This document shows, one piece after another, positions 1 through 9,020 of a stretch of 64,000 bases of DNA; the first letter of the stretch is position 1; each line of letters begins with the position of its first letter. The translations under genes and the position numbers were made by a program. Under the pieces are notes generated by a model. It ran no database searches. It was not told the DNA's origin and saw nothing but the letters and a program-made list of their open reading frames with translations. The stretch comes from Endobugula sp965214375 (lineage in GTDB: Bacteria > Pseudomonadota > Gammaproteobacteria > Pseudomonadales > Cellvibrionaceae): NCBI GenBank assembly GCA_965214375.1, contig OZ243947.1, positions 992,001 through 1,056,000 on the forward strand, given 5' to 3'.

Positions 1-41
1 GCATTAATAATTTTTATAATGCAGCGACAACAAGAATACAC

Positions 42-75
42 AAAAAACCGGATAAAATAACTCATACCCGGCTTT
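42..75 (-). terminator. Probable intrinsic terminator after sdhD
   Basis: Read on the minus strand, AAAGCCGG pairs with CCGGTTTT through one G-U wobble across a 16-nt loop and runs into a short T tract. It lies about 20 nt past the sdhD stop, so it is placed to end the whole sdh-suc transcript. The loop is long, so strength is uncertain. Confidence 0.5.
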
Positions 76-95
76 GATATAACAACGTTGGGAAT

Positions 96-422
96 TTAAA
101 ACAGCAGTAATAAACCCCATACGAGATAAGCTGCGCTAACAAGTACTGTCACTCCCATCATTAACATCGGAGGAATGCCGAACTTTTCAGCGTAATCGCC
201 AGTAATTTGCCAACCAGCAAGCACGGAATTCAATGCCGCAAAGAGTAACGTCACCGCCAAATAGACTTTAAATCCAGTATTAGCCAACAATGCCATTAAA
301 CGTTCATAAGCAAAACCACCGTCAACTAAATGGACGAGCAGCACAATACCGAAGATAACAAAAGTGGCATTACTGATACGTTGAAATGCCCATTGCTGAA
401 CACCGTTTTTGATTATACCCAT
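96..422 (-). CDS. sdhD: Succinate dehydrogenase membrane anchor subunit SdhD
   Basis: This is the small hydrophobic subunit that, with SdhC, anchors the SdhAB catalytic dimer in the inner membrane and contributes to the haem b and quinone sites. The protein of about 108 residues has three membrane segments (roughly residues 20-40, 50-70 and 82-105). The ATG at 420-422 is chosen because the product then begins MGIIKNGVQQWAFQR, which matches the family N-terminus; a longer frame start at 476 would add a run of cysteines and histidines inside sdhC. The start overlaps the sdhC stop by 10 nt, implying translational coupling. It is the last gene of the TCA cluster. Confidence 0.85.
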   Translation of the reverse strand: MGIIKNGVQQWAFQRISNATFVIFGIVLLVHLVDGGFAYERLMALLANTGFKVYLAVTLLFAALNSVLAGWQITGDYAEKFGIPPMLMMGVTVLVSAAYLVWGLLLLF

Positions 423-793
423 ACCAATACTCCCGCCAAAACACTTAAAATGATACCCACAACAATGGCAGTCCAAGAAATCATCTTGCCACCGGCAAAA
501 TCTTCAAAATAGCCAAAGTCCTGAATAATATGCTTAACCGTACCAGCACAGTAGTACCCAAAGGCGGTCAAAAGGCCCCAAGCAACAAATTGTGCAAGAA
601 AGTGGGTTTCCAGAATGGAAGCCAGAATGGTGTAATTGTCTTTGCTCTGTAAAACATAGCAGAGTACAAACAGTAAAAAGCCTAAACCCACCCAACTAAT
701 CACTGCACAAACGCGGTGTAGGATTGAGGCAATGGCGGTTACCGGGAATCTCACTGTTCCCAAATCAAGGTTAACTGGTCTTTTATCGTTCAT
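413..793 (-). CDS. sdhC: Succinate dehydrogenase cytochrome b556 subunit SdhC
   Basis: SdhC is the larger membrane anchor of complex II and supplies quinone-site and haem-binding residues. The 126-residue product starts MNDKRPVNLDLGTVRFP, typical of the family, and contains the conserved segment SILHRVCAV, in which the His/Arg pair follows the serine of the quinone site. Three hydrophobic helices follow, and a His lies in GTVKHIIQD. A GGAGG ribosome-binding site lies 6 nt before the ATG. The gene follows sucD by about 85 nt, whereas sdhC normally precedes sdhA; this displacement to the end of the suc cluster is unusual. Confidence 0.9.
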   Translation of the reverse strand: MNDKRPVNLDLGTVRFPVTAIASILHRVCAVISWVGLGFLLFVLCYVLQSKDNYTILASILETHFLAQFVAWGLLTAFGYYCAGTVKHIIQDFGYFEDFAGGKMISWTAIVVGIILSVLAGVLVWV

Positions 794-877
794 ATCATAC
801 CTCCAGTGGTGATGAGGGTAATGTTGAGGCCAAAGTCATAGCAAGTGCCACGACTCCGACCCCGTTTTTTGTTGCTA

Positions 878-1750
878 TTACCAACCAGTAATTTCTTTCA
901 ATGCAGAACCAACATCTGCCAAGCTGCGAACGGTTTTAACACCCGCATCTTCCAAGGCTGCAAATTTCTCATCTGCTGTACCTTTACCGCCAGAGATAAT
1001 TGCTCCTGCATGACCCATACGCTTACCTGGAGGTGCGGTTACACCCGCGATGTAAGACACGACAGGTTTCGTCACATTTTCTTTAATGAATGCCGCTGCT
1101 TCTTCTTCCGAAGTGCCACCGATTTCACCGATCATGACAATCGCTTCAGTCTCAGGGTCTTCCTGGAACATAGTCAAAATATCGATGAAGTTTGAACCCG
1201 GGATTGGATCACCACCGATACCCACACAGGTGGATTGACCAAAGCCAGCATCCGTTGTTTGTTTCACGGCTTCATAAGTTAACGTACCGGAACGAGATAC
1301 GATACCCACTTTACCAGGCAAGTGAATGTGGCCTGGCATAATACCAATCTTACATTCTCCTGGTGTAATCACACCCGGGCAGTTAGGGCCAATCATGCGT
1401 ACGCCTTTTTTCTCAACGTATTCTTTAGCCACTAACATATCCAGCGTTGGAATACCTTCAGTAATGGTAATGATCAATTCAATACCAGCATCCGCCGCTT
1501 CAATGATCGAGTCTTTACAGAACGGTGCAGGCACATAAATAACGGTCGCTGTTGCACCTGTCGCGGCTACAGCTTCTTTAACCGTATTAAACACCGGCAA
1601 ATCCAAGTGAGTGGTACCACCCTTACCTGGTGTTACACCACCAACCATTTGCGTACCATAGGCAATCGCCTGCTCAGAGTGGAAAGTACCGTTAGAACCG
1701 GTAAAACCCTGACAAATAACTTTCGTATCTTTGTTAATTAAAATAGACAT
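878..1750 (-). CDS. sucD: Succinyl-CoA ligase (ADP-forming) alpha subunit
   Basis: SucD with SucC converts succinyl-CoA to succinate with substrate-level phosphorylation. The 290-residue protein has the usual length. Its N-terminal CoA-binding Rossmann region contains CQGFTGSNGTFHSEQA, and the phosphorylated active-site histidine lies in MGHAGAIISGGKGTA near residue 245. Its ATG shares one base with the sucC stop (TAATG), a typical coupled junction. The two genes lie downstream of lpd, as usual, but are separated from it by a palindromic repeat. Confidence 0.96.
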   Translation of the reverse strand: MSILINKDTKVICQGFTGSNGTFHSEQAIAYGTQMVGGVTPGKGGTTHLDLPVFNTVKEAVAATGATATVIYVPAPFCKDSIIEAADAGIELIITITEGIPTLDMLVAKEYVEKKGVRMIGPNCPGVITPGECKIGIMPGHIHLPGKVGIVSRSGTLTYEAVKQTTDAGFGQSTCVGIGGDPIPGSNFIDILTMFQEDPETEAIVMIGEIGGTSEEEAAAFIKENVTKPVVSYIAGVTAPPGKRMGHAGAIISGGKGTADEKFAALEDAGVKTVRSLADVGSALKEITGW

Positions 1751-2916
1751 TATTTGCCCTCCGCAGCAGCAACCACTTTTTCAGCTGCATCTGTTAATGA
1801 TGTTGCACCCACCAAATTCAGTGTGCTCTCATCCAATAATTTTTTACCCGCATCCGCATTGGTGCCTTCAAGGCGAACAACCACAGGGACTTCAACACCC
1901 ACTTCTTCAACAGCACCACTAATACCTTCAGCGATCATGTCACAACGCACGATACCACCAAAAATATTCACCAATACCGCTTTAACATTGCTGTCAGAAA
2001 GGATTAACTTAAACGCTTCAATAACACGCTCTTTAGTCGCGCCACCACCCACGTCTAGGAAGTTGGCTGGCTTACCACCGTGTAAGTTAACAATATCCAT
2101 AGTACCCATGGCCAGACCTGCGCCATTGACCATGCAACCGACATTACCATCGAGAGCAACATAATTCAGCTCAAAAGAGGCAGCATGTGCTTCACGCTCA
2201 TCTTCTTGTGATGGATCGTGCATCTCACGGATTTTTGGCTGGCGATACAACGCATTACTGTCGATATTGATCTTACCGTCTAAGCAGTGCAAGTTACCTT
2301 CTTCAGTAATCACCAATGGGTTAATTTCTAATAATGCGAAGTCGAAATCTTCAAACATTTTTGCAAGACCCAAGAAGATTTTAGTGAACTGCTTCACTTG
2401 TGCCGGATTCAAGCCTAACTGGAAAGCCAATTCACGACCTTGATAAGGTTGAGGACCCACTAATGGATCAATGATTGCTTTTAAGATTTTTTCTGGAGTC
2501 TCTTCAGCAACCTTCTCAATCTCAACACCACCTTCAGTCGATGCCATGAAAACGATACTGCGAGTAGCACGGTCAACAACCGCACCCAAATACAATTCTT
2601 GACCAATGTCAGTAAAAGACTCAACCAAAATACGGCTAACCGGTTGGCCGTTTTCATCTGTTTGGTAAGTCACCAAATTCTTACCTAACCAGTTTTCAGC
2701 AAATGCTTTAATTTCATCTTTTGAATCAACCAACTTCACACCGCCCGCTTTACCGCGACCACCGGCGTGAACCTGTGCTTTAACAACCCACTTATCACCA
2801 CCGATAGTGTCGGCAGCTGCTACCGCTTCCTCAACTGTTGCTGCTGCAACACCTTTAGAAACAGGCAAACCGTATTCGGCAAACAATTGTTTAGCCTGAT
2901 ACTCATGCAAATTCAT
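1750..2916 (-). CDS. sucC: Succinyl-CoA ligase (ADP-forming) beta subunit
   Basis: SucC is the nucleotide-binding and succinate-binding subunit of succinyl-CoA synthetase. The 388-residue product begins MNLHEYQAKQLFAEYGLPV, the standard N-terminus, carries the ATP-grasp domain (VVKAQVHAGGRGKAGGVK around residues 45-62), and a C-terminal ligase domain with LVNIFGGIVRCDMIAEG. Length and motifs match the family and no disruption is visible. Transcription must pass the 25-bp-arm palindrome just upstream if the cluster is a single unit. Confidence 0.96.
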   Translation of the reverse strand: MNLHEYQAKQLFAEYGLPVSKGVAAATVEEAVAAADTIGGDKWVVKAQVHAGGRGKAGGVKLVDSKDEIKAFAENWLGKNLVTYQTDENGQPVSRILVESFTDIGQELYLGAVVDRATRSIVFMASTEGGVEIEKVAEETPEKILKAIIDPLVGPQPYQGRELAFQLGLNPAQVKQFTKIFLGLAKMFEDFDFALLEINPLVITEEGNLHCLDGKINIDSNALYRQPKIREMHDPSQEDEREAHAASFELNYVALDGNVGCMVNGAGLAMGTMDIVNLHGGKPANFLDVGGGATKERVIEAFKLILSDSNVKAVLVNIFGGIVRCDMIAEGISGAVEEVGVEVPVVVRLEGTNADAGKKLLDESTLNLVGATSLTDAAEKVVAAAEGK

Positions 2917-2955
2917 AGTTTTTTCCGTTAATTAATTTAAATGTTATGAAGTTGT

Positions 2956-3012
2956 TATCAAGGGGTCAGATTACTTGATTTAAATATAATCAAGTAATCT
3001 GACCCCTTGATA
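2956..3012. repeat. Perfect 25-bp-arm palindrome, REP-like, between lpd and sucC
   Basis: Two 25-nt arms (2956-2980 and 2988-3012) are exact reverse complements separated by the 7-nt loop TAAATAT. The arms contain GGGGTCAGATTACTTG and its complement. The GGGGTCAGA core resembles REP-type palindromes that I associate with RAYT (IS200-like) transposases in gammaproteobacteria; that assignment is from memory. In the transcript it would form a very stable hairpin, which could act as a processing site, an RNA stabiliser or a partial terminator inside the TCA operon. Confidence 0.85.
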
Positions 3013-3030
3013 CCAAACCCGGTTTACTTC

Positions 3031-4482
3031 TTACTTACGCTTTTTTCGATTCGGCATATGAATGGCATGCCCATGTACAGACAAGGCTGCTTCCTTCACT
3101 GCTTCGGAGAATGTTGGATGACCAAACACTGTCATACCGATATCTTCTGCGGTAGAACCAAATTCCATAGCAACGGCAACCTGCTGTACCAAATCTGCTG
3201 CATTAGGACCCACAATATGGCAACCCAAAACCCGATCAGATTTAGCATCGGCCAACATTTTTACCATTCCGTCTTGAGAATCAGCGGTAACTGCACGACC
3301 AATTGCCAAGAATGGGAATGTACCCACGTTGTAATCAATACCATCTGACTTTAGCTGCTCTTCAGTTTTACCAACCGAAGCTACTTCAGGATGGGTATAA
3401 ATCACGTTTGGAATCAGGTCGTAGTTCATCATCGCTTTTTGGCCTGCGATACGCTCAGCAACGATAACACCTTCTTCTGAACCTTTATGCGCTAACATTG
3501 GACCACGCACGACATCACCAACTGCATATACACCGGAGACATTTGTCGCACAGTTTTCATCAACAAAGATAAAGCCGCGTTCATCCAAATTAACACCACT
3601 GTCATCTGCCAATAGGCCTTCCGTAAATGGTCGACGACCAACGCAGACAATCAGTTTATCGAATGTTTCTTTCTGCTCAGTGCCGTCTTTGTCGGTATAG
3701 GTGACTTCAACTTCATTGCCATTAATCTGGCTTCCAGTTACACGACAACTCAAACGAATATCCAAACCTTGCTTGGTCATAATTTTTTTCGTTTCTTTGG
3801 CAATTTGTTGATCCATCATACCGAGGAAATTATCCATAGCTTCAAGGCATACCACTTTGGAACCCAAACGCGACCAAACACTACCCAATTCCAAACCAAT
3901 AACGCCCGCACCGATCACACCTAAGCGTTCAGGAATAGCCTGAAACTCAAGTGCACCAGTAGAATCGACAATAATATCGTTCTCTTCAGGATTAACAGGG
4001 GCCACAGGAATATTGACTGGTACAGAACCAGAGGCAAGAATAATATTCTCTGCTTCCAGCACAGACACGTTGCCATCTTTATCAGTTACTTCAACTTTTT
4101 TGCCTGCCAATAATTTTCCGTAACCAAAAACCGAGGTCACTTTATTCGCTTGGAACAAGCCAGTAATACCACCCGACATTTGCGCAACAATCTTCTCTTT
4201 ACGCTTGATCATGGCCGGTACGTCAATTTTTAAATCACCAGTACTGATACCGTGGCTGTCAAAACCGTCGTGAGCATCGTGGTAACGATGAGAAGTATCC
4301 AACAAAGCCTTTGAAGGAATACAACCCACATTCAAACACGTACCACCGTTAACTACCTTGCCGTCTTTGTCACTCCATTTTTCAACACACGCTGTTTGCA
4401 AACCCAGTTGTGCTGCACGAATCGCAGCAACATACCCTGCAGGGCCAGAACCAATCACTACAACATCAAATTTCTCAGACAT
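3031..4482 (-). CDS. lpd: Dihydrolipoyl dehydrogenase (E3)
   Basis: E3 reoxidises dihydrolipoyl groups on the 2-oxoglutarate dehydrogenase complex and passes electrons to NAD. The 483-residue protein shows the FAD-binding VVIGSGPAGYVAAIRAAQLG at the N-terminus, the redox disulfide in GGTCLNVGCIPSKAL around residues 47-60, the NAD-binding GVIGAGVIGLELGSVW near residue 190, and the C-terminal His-Glu pair in FGHPTFSEAVKEAAL. It is 13 nt downstream of sucB and is probably the E3 for the neighbouring E1-E2; it could also serve other complexes. Confidence 0.95.
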   Translation of the reverse strand: MSEKFDVVVIGSGPAGYVAAIRAAQLGLQTACVEKWSDKDGKVVNGGTCLNVGCIPSKALLDTSHRYHDAHDGFDSHGISTGDLKIDVPAMIKRKEKIVAQMSGGITGLFQANKVTSVFGYGKLLAGKKVEVTDKDGNVSVLEAENIILASGSVPVNIPVAPVNPEENDIIVDSTGALEFQAIPERLGVIGAGVIGLELGSVWSRLGSKVVCLEAMDNFLGMMDQQIAKETKKIMTKQGLDIRLSCRVTGSQINGNEVEVTYTDKDGTEQKETFDKLIVCVGRRPFTEGLLADDSGVNLDERGFIFVDENCATNVSGVYAVGDVVRGPMLAHKGSEEGVIVAERIAGQKAMMNYDLIPNVIYTHPEVASVGKTEEQLKSDGIDYNVGTFPFLAIGRAVTADSQDGMVKMLADAKSDRVLGCHIVGPNAADLVQQVAVAMEFGSTAEDIGMTVFGHPTFSEAVKEAALSVHGHAIHMPNRKKRK

Positions 4483-4495
4483 AATTAATTTCCAG

Positions 4496-6001
4496 TTAAA
4501 TTTCTAACAAGAAGCGTGCAGGATCTTCCAGCAGCTCTTTAATTGTTACCAAAAACTGTACTGCTTCTTTACCATCAACCAAACGATGGTCATACGATAA
4601 AGCTAAGTACATCATAGGGCGAATCTCAACTTGGTCATTGACTGCCATTGGACGCTCCTGGATTTTATGCATACCCAGAATCGCGGTTTGCGGCAAATTC
4701 AAAATCGGTGTTGATAGCAAAGAGCCAAATACACCACCGTTGGTGATAGTGAAGGTGCCACCCGTCATTTCCTCAATACCCAGCTTGCCATCACGACCAC
4801 GCAAACCAAAGTCACGAATCGTCGACTCGATAGTTGCTAGGCCCATACTCTCCGTATTGCGTAATACTGGCACGACCAAGCCTTTTTCCGTCGATACCGC
4901 AACACCCACATCGTGATAACCGTGATAAACCACATCATCACCGTCAATAGAGGCATTAATAGCAGGGAATTTTTTCAACGCTTCAACAGAAGCTTTCACA
5001 AAGAAGCCCATAAAACCAAGGCGTGTCCCATTATTGGACTTTTCAAAAAGGTCTTTGTATTTTTTACGCAACTCCATCACCGGACCCATGTCCACTTCGT
5101 TGAACGTGGTCAACATAGCCGTGGTTGATGTCGCTTCTAGTAAACGTTCAGCAATACGTTTACGCAAACGTGTCATCGGTACACGCTTCTCAACACGGTC
5201 ACCTTGAGCCGCCATGGGTTCTACTGCTGGAGCCGTTTTTGGAGCCGGCGCTGGCGCAGCAGCAGGTGCTGCAGGCTTGTTGGCCGCCGCTTCAATATCT
5301 TCTTTAGTAATTAAACCATTTTTACCGGAACCCGCGACACCTGCCAGATCAACCCCTTTCTCTGCTGCCAGTTTACGGGCAGAAGGACTAGCGATGGCAT
5401 CTTCGTTCGATTCAGCAACGGGCGCTGCTTCAGTGGCAGCGGGCGCGGCACTTGGAGCCGCAGCGCCTTCAACCACAGAAGCAATGACTTCATTGCTCTG
5501 GACCGTATCACCTTCGGCTTTAATAATATCGCCCAATAAACCATCGGCAGGGGCAACCACTTCCAACACCACTTTGTCCGTTTCAATTTCAACAATCAAC
5601 TCATCACGAGCGACTGCTTCACCAGCACTTTTATGCCATGTGGCGATCGTACCGTCTTGAACAGACTCAGGAAAAGTCGGCGCCTTGATATCAACATTAG
5701 CACCCGCTGGGGCTGCTTTTGGTGCGTCAACTGTCTCTGGAGCGGCAACTGATGCTTCCGCTTCGCCTTCAATAACGGAGGCTAATACTTCGTTACTTAA
5801 TACAGTTTCACCTTCAGCTTTTAGTATGTCACCCAAAACGCCATCGGCGGGCGCAACCACTTCCAACACCACTTTGTCCGTTTCAATTTCAACTAACAGC
5901 TCGTCACGAGAGACTGACTCACCCGCTTGCTTATGCCATGTTGCAACCACACCATCCTGTACGGATTCAGGGAAAGTAGGTGCCTTAATTTCGTTTGCCA
6001 T
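4496..6001 (-). CDS. sucB: 2-oxoglutarate dehydrogenase E2, dihydrolipoyl succinyltransferase with two lipoyl domains
   Basis: E2 transfers the succinyl group to CoA and forms the core of the 2-oxoglutarate dehydrogenase complex. At 501 residues it is about 100 longer than the E. coli protein because it has two lipoyl domains (about 1-80 and 101-180), each with the lipoylation motif ETDKVVLEV. A peripheral-subunit-binding domain follows (about 208-243, ASPSARKLAAEKGVDL), flanked by Ala/Pro-rich linkers, and then the catalytic domain with SYDHRLVDG near the C-terminus. The two lipoyl-coding segments share a 41-nt identical block 300 nt apart (5553-5593 and 5853-5893), suggesting recent duplication or gene conversion. 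Confidence 0.95.
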   Translation of the reverse strand: MANEIKAPTFPESVQDGVVATWHKQAGESVSRDELLVEIETDKVVLEVVAPADGVLGDILKAEGETVLSNEVLASVIEGEAEASVAAPETVDAPKAAPAGANVDIKAPTFPESVQDGTIATWHKSAGEAVARDELIVEIETDKVVLEVVAPADGLLGDIIKAEGDTVQSNEVIASVVEGAAAPSAAPAATEAAPVAESNEDAIASPSARKLAAEKGVDLAGVAGSGKNGLITKEDIEAAANKPAAPAAAPAPAPKTAPAVEPMAAQGDRVEKRVPMTRLRKRIAERLLEATSTTAMLTTFNEVDMGPVMELRKKYKDLFEKSNNGTRLGFMGFFVKASVEALKKFPAINASIDGDDVVYHGYHDVGVAVSTEKGLVVPVLRNTESMGLATIESTIRDFGLRGRDGKLGIEEMTGGTFTITNGGVFGSLLSTPILNLPQTAILGMHKIQERPMAVNDQVEIRPMMYLALSYDHRLVDGKEAVQFLVTIKELLEDPARFLLEI

Positions 6002-6041
6002 TCGTATGATTCCTGTAACTAGTCAATCAATAAAAATTTTG

Positions 6042-8888
6042 TTATTCGCTTACTGTCAACGCATCACTAATGAGTTGATTCTGTTCCTCAAGATGCAATG
6101 ACATATAACCACATGCCGGTGCAGCAGAAGAGATACGTCCAACGTAACCCACTTCCAGACCCGGATGCGTATCTTCCAGCGCATCCGCCAAACGATGTTT
6201 GATCTGACGAAATGCCCCTTGGTTACGCGGCTCTTCCTGACACCACACCACCTCTTTAGCTGCATTAAATGGAGCCAATGCCGCAATAAACTCAGCTTTC
6301 GGGAATGGGTATAGCTGTTCCAAACGTACCAATGCCACATCGTCTTGCCCGGATTCTGTACGTGCTTCCAACAGATGGTAGTAAACCTTACCACTACACA
6401 CGACAATTTTTTTCACCTTTTCAGGAGATACGCCAGAGTCGGTTAATACATTGTGGAATTTACCTGCTGATAGTTCTTCCAGTGTTGACGTTGCCAACGG
6501 ATGACGCAGAATCCACTTGGGACTCATAATCACCAATGGGCGACGCATGGGCCGCAACACTTGACGGCGCAGAATATGGAAAATCTGAGCAGGTGTCGTT
6601 GGAATACAAACCTGAATATTGTGTTCAGCACACAATTGTAAAAAGCGTTCGAGACGCGCTGAGGAGTGTTCGGGACCCTGACCTTCATAACCATGTGGTA
6701 AGAGCATGGTCAAACCACATAAACGACCCCACTTATGCTCACCACTGGTAATAAATTGATCGATAACAACCTGAGCACCATTAGCAAAATCACCAAATTG
6801 TGCTTCCCAAATCACCAGCCCATCGGGTTTTGTGGTTGCATAACCATATTCAAAAGCTAACACCGCTTCTTCTGACAAGAAGGAGTCATAAATATCAAAG
6901 TTGCGCTGCCCCTCAAACAAGTTCGCTAAGGGAACATAAGGTACCGCATCTTTTTGGCTATGCACCACCGCATGACGATGCGAGAAGGTACCACGACCCA
7001 CATCCTGACCGGTAATACGAACATCAGCATTCTGCTCTATCAATGTGGCATAAGCCAATGTTTCTGCCATACCCCAGTTAATGGGCATCGCACCAGCTGC
7101 CATTTGTTTACGGTCTTCATAAATTTTATTCACTTGACGCTGCACCTGAACACCGTCAGGAATGGTACACATCTTCTGCGCGATATCCTGAAGCTCCTTC
7201 AACGGATAGCTGGTATCACCTTCAGCGTCCCAATCATGTCCTAGATAAGGCGCCCAATCAACAAACATACTGGAATCAGGCTCACTCACCAAACCGTCAG
7301 CCACATGATCACCACGATCCAGAGAAGCACGATAACCTTTCTCCATCTCATCAGCTTCCTGTTGGCTTAGTACACCCTCCGCTACCAGTTGTGCTGCATA
7401 CTGAGTACGTGTCGTCTTGAGCTTTTTAATCACCTGATACATTAACGGCTGTGTAGACGACGGTTCATCGGTTTCATTGTGACCGCGACGGCGGTAACAC
7501 ACCAGATCAATCACCACATCTTTGTTGAATTCGTGTCGATAATCAGCGGCCAATTGTGCCGCAAAAACCACCGCTTCAGGATCATCACCGTTCACATGCA
7601 GAACCGGTGCGCCAACAAATTTAGCCACATCAGTACAATAATGCGTAGAGCGCGCATCTTCGGGGTGACTGGTAGTAAAGCCCACCTGATTATTAATCAC
7701 AATATGAATCGTGCCACCTGTTTTATAGGCGCGGGTTTGTGACATCTGGAACGTTTCAAAAACAACGCCCTGTCCAGCAAAGGCCGCATCACCATGAATG
7801 GAAACCGGAACCACCATGGAACCATCAGTATCATGGCGACGATCCTGACGGGCACGCACAGAGCCTTCCACCACTGGAGAGACAATTTCCAAATGAGACG
7901 GATTAAAAGCCATCGCCATGTGTATTTCACCGCCGGGCGTCATGACATTCGATGAAAAACCCTGATGATATTTTACGTCACCGGAAGTATCGACCAGCTT
8001 CTTACCCTCAAATTCATCAAACAAATCAGCTGGGCTTTTACCAAATATATTCACCAGTGTATTTAAACGACCACGGTGAGCCATACCCAGTACTAGTTCT
8101 TTAGCACCATAGGTACCGACACGTTTAATAATGGCGTCCAACATGGGAATAAAACACTCGCCCCCTTCCAGACCAAAACGCTTGGTGCCAGGGTACTTAC
8201 TATCGAGGTGTTTTTCCAAACCCTCAGCAGCGGTCAAACGCTCAAGAATAGAACGCTTGGTGTCCTTGGCATAAGAAGGACGACCACGTGCACTTTCCAT
8301 ACGTTGCTGCAGCCACTTCAGCTCTTTAAGCTCAGTAATATGAGTAAACTCAGCACCAATCGCTCCACAATAGGTGGCTTCCAGCTCAGCAATAATTTCC
8401 TTGAGTGGCGCATTGTCTTTACCAAAAAACAGATCGCCTGTCGAAAATACTGTATCCAGATCAGCTGGTGTTAAACCGTGGTAATGTAAATCAAGATGCT
8501 CTAGAGAATTGGGTTTGGAAAGATTTAGAGGGTCGACCTTGGCTTTGAGATGACCACCACGACGATAATGCTGAATTAATTGTGCCACGTGAATTTGCAA
8601 GGCATGTTCAGCATCCTGAGCGGATGTACTCGCCACACCACTACCGCCTGTCCTCACGGGACCTGATTGAGCCAGTAGACGGAACTGTTCCTGAATGGTT
8701 GAGTGCGGGGTATCCTGCACACTGCTAGAGTCGTTAATACGTGGCAGTTGATCAAAATAATCACGCCACTCATCCGGAATACTACCGGGATCGTATAAAT
8801 AGGTATCGTACAGCTCTTCGACATAGGCTGCATTACCACCGGAAATATGGCCGGTACTCCATAGCTGTTCCATAGAATTATCTTGCAT
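6042..8888 (-). CDS. sucA: 2-oxoglutarate dehydrogenase E1 component
   Basis: E1 is the thiamine-diphosphate enzyme that decarboxylates 2-oxoglutarate and transfers the succinyl group to E2. The product of about 948 residues is of normal length. The N-terminal segment YDTYLYDPGSIPDEWRDYF is the family signature for E2/E3 binding; LGMAHRGRLNTLVNIFGK and GDAAFAGQGVVFE belong to the thiamine-diphosphate fold. The ATG at 8886-8888 (product MQDNSMEQLW) is preferred over an in-frame ATG 12 nt upstream because it aligns with the E. coli start; neither has a strong Shine-Dalgarno sequence. It is the first suc gene after sdhB. Confidence 0.95.
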   Translation of the reverse strand: MQDNSMEQLWSTGHISGGNAAYVEELYDTYLYDPGSIPDEWRDYFDQLPRINDSSSVQDTPHSTIQEQFRLLAQSGPVRTGGSGVASTSAQDAEHALQIHVAQLIQHYRRGGHLKAKVDPLNLSKPNSLEHLDLHYHGLTPADLDTVFSTGDLFFGKDNAPLKEIIAELEATYCGAIGAEFTHITELKELKWLQQRMESARGRPSYAKDTKRSILERLTAAEGLEKHLDSKYPGTKRFGLEGGECFIPMLDAIIKRVGTYGAKELVLGMAHRGRLNTLVNIFGKSPADLFDEFEGKKLVDTSGDVKYHQGFSSNVMTPGGEIHMAMAFNPSHLEIVSPVVEGSVRARQDRRHDTDGSMVVPVSIHGDAAFAGQGVVFETFQMSQTRAYKTGGTIHIVINNQVGFTTSHPEDARSTHYCTDVAKFVGAPVLHVNGDDPEAVVFAAQLAADYRHEFNKDVVIDLVCYRRRGHNETDEPSSTQPLMYQVIKKLKTTRTQYAAQLVAEGVLSQQEADEMEKGYRASLDRGDHVADGLVSEPDSSMFVDWAPYLGHDWDAEGDTSYPLKELQDIAQKMCTIPDGVQVQRQVNKIYEDRKQMAAGAMPINWGMAETLAYATLIEQNADVRITGQDVGRGTFSHRHAVVHSQKDAVPYVPLANLFEGQRNFDIYDSFLSEEAVLAFEYGYATTKPDGLVIWEAQFGDFANGAQVVIDQFITSGEHKWGRLCGLTMLLPHGYEGQGPEHSSARLERFLQLCAEHNIQVCIPTTPAQIFHILRRQVLRPMRRPLVIMSPKWILRHPLATSTLEELSAGKFHNVLTDSGVSPEKVKKIVVCSGKVYYHLLEARTESGQDDVALVRLEQLYPFPKAEFIAALAPFNAAKEVVWCQEEPRNQGAFRQIKHRLADALEDTHPGLEVGYVGRISSAAPACGYMSLHLEEQNQLISDALTVSE

Positions 8889-8967
8889 TACTAACACCAT
8901 GCATTACAAACTCACTGACTGAGGGATGATGCGACCGAAATCTTCATCACCAACCATTATTCACAAG

Positions 8968-8998
8968 AAAGCCAGTAGCTGACACAGCTACCGGCTTT
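8968..8998 (-). promoter_or_regulatory. Strong hairpin between sdhB and sucA
   Basis: On the minus strand AAAGCCGGTAGCTG pairs with CAGCTACTGGCTTT around a 3-nt loop. The single non-Watson-Crick position is a G-U wobble in this orientation but an A-C mismatch in the other, so the structure is built for the sdh-suc transcript. It is followed by TTTCTTGTG, a weak U tract, so it could be an attenuator, a partial terminator or an RNA-processing site separating sdhAB from the suc genes. Confidence 0.6.
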
Positions 8999-9020
8999 TC
9001 AAACATTTATTTATTGCCTG

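Noticed and set aside
5214..5660. Ala/Ser-rich open frame on the plus strand
   Set aside because: Shadow of the Ala/Pro-rich linkers of sucB.
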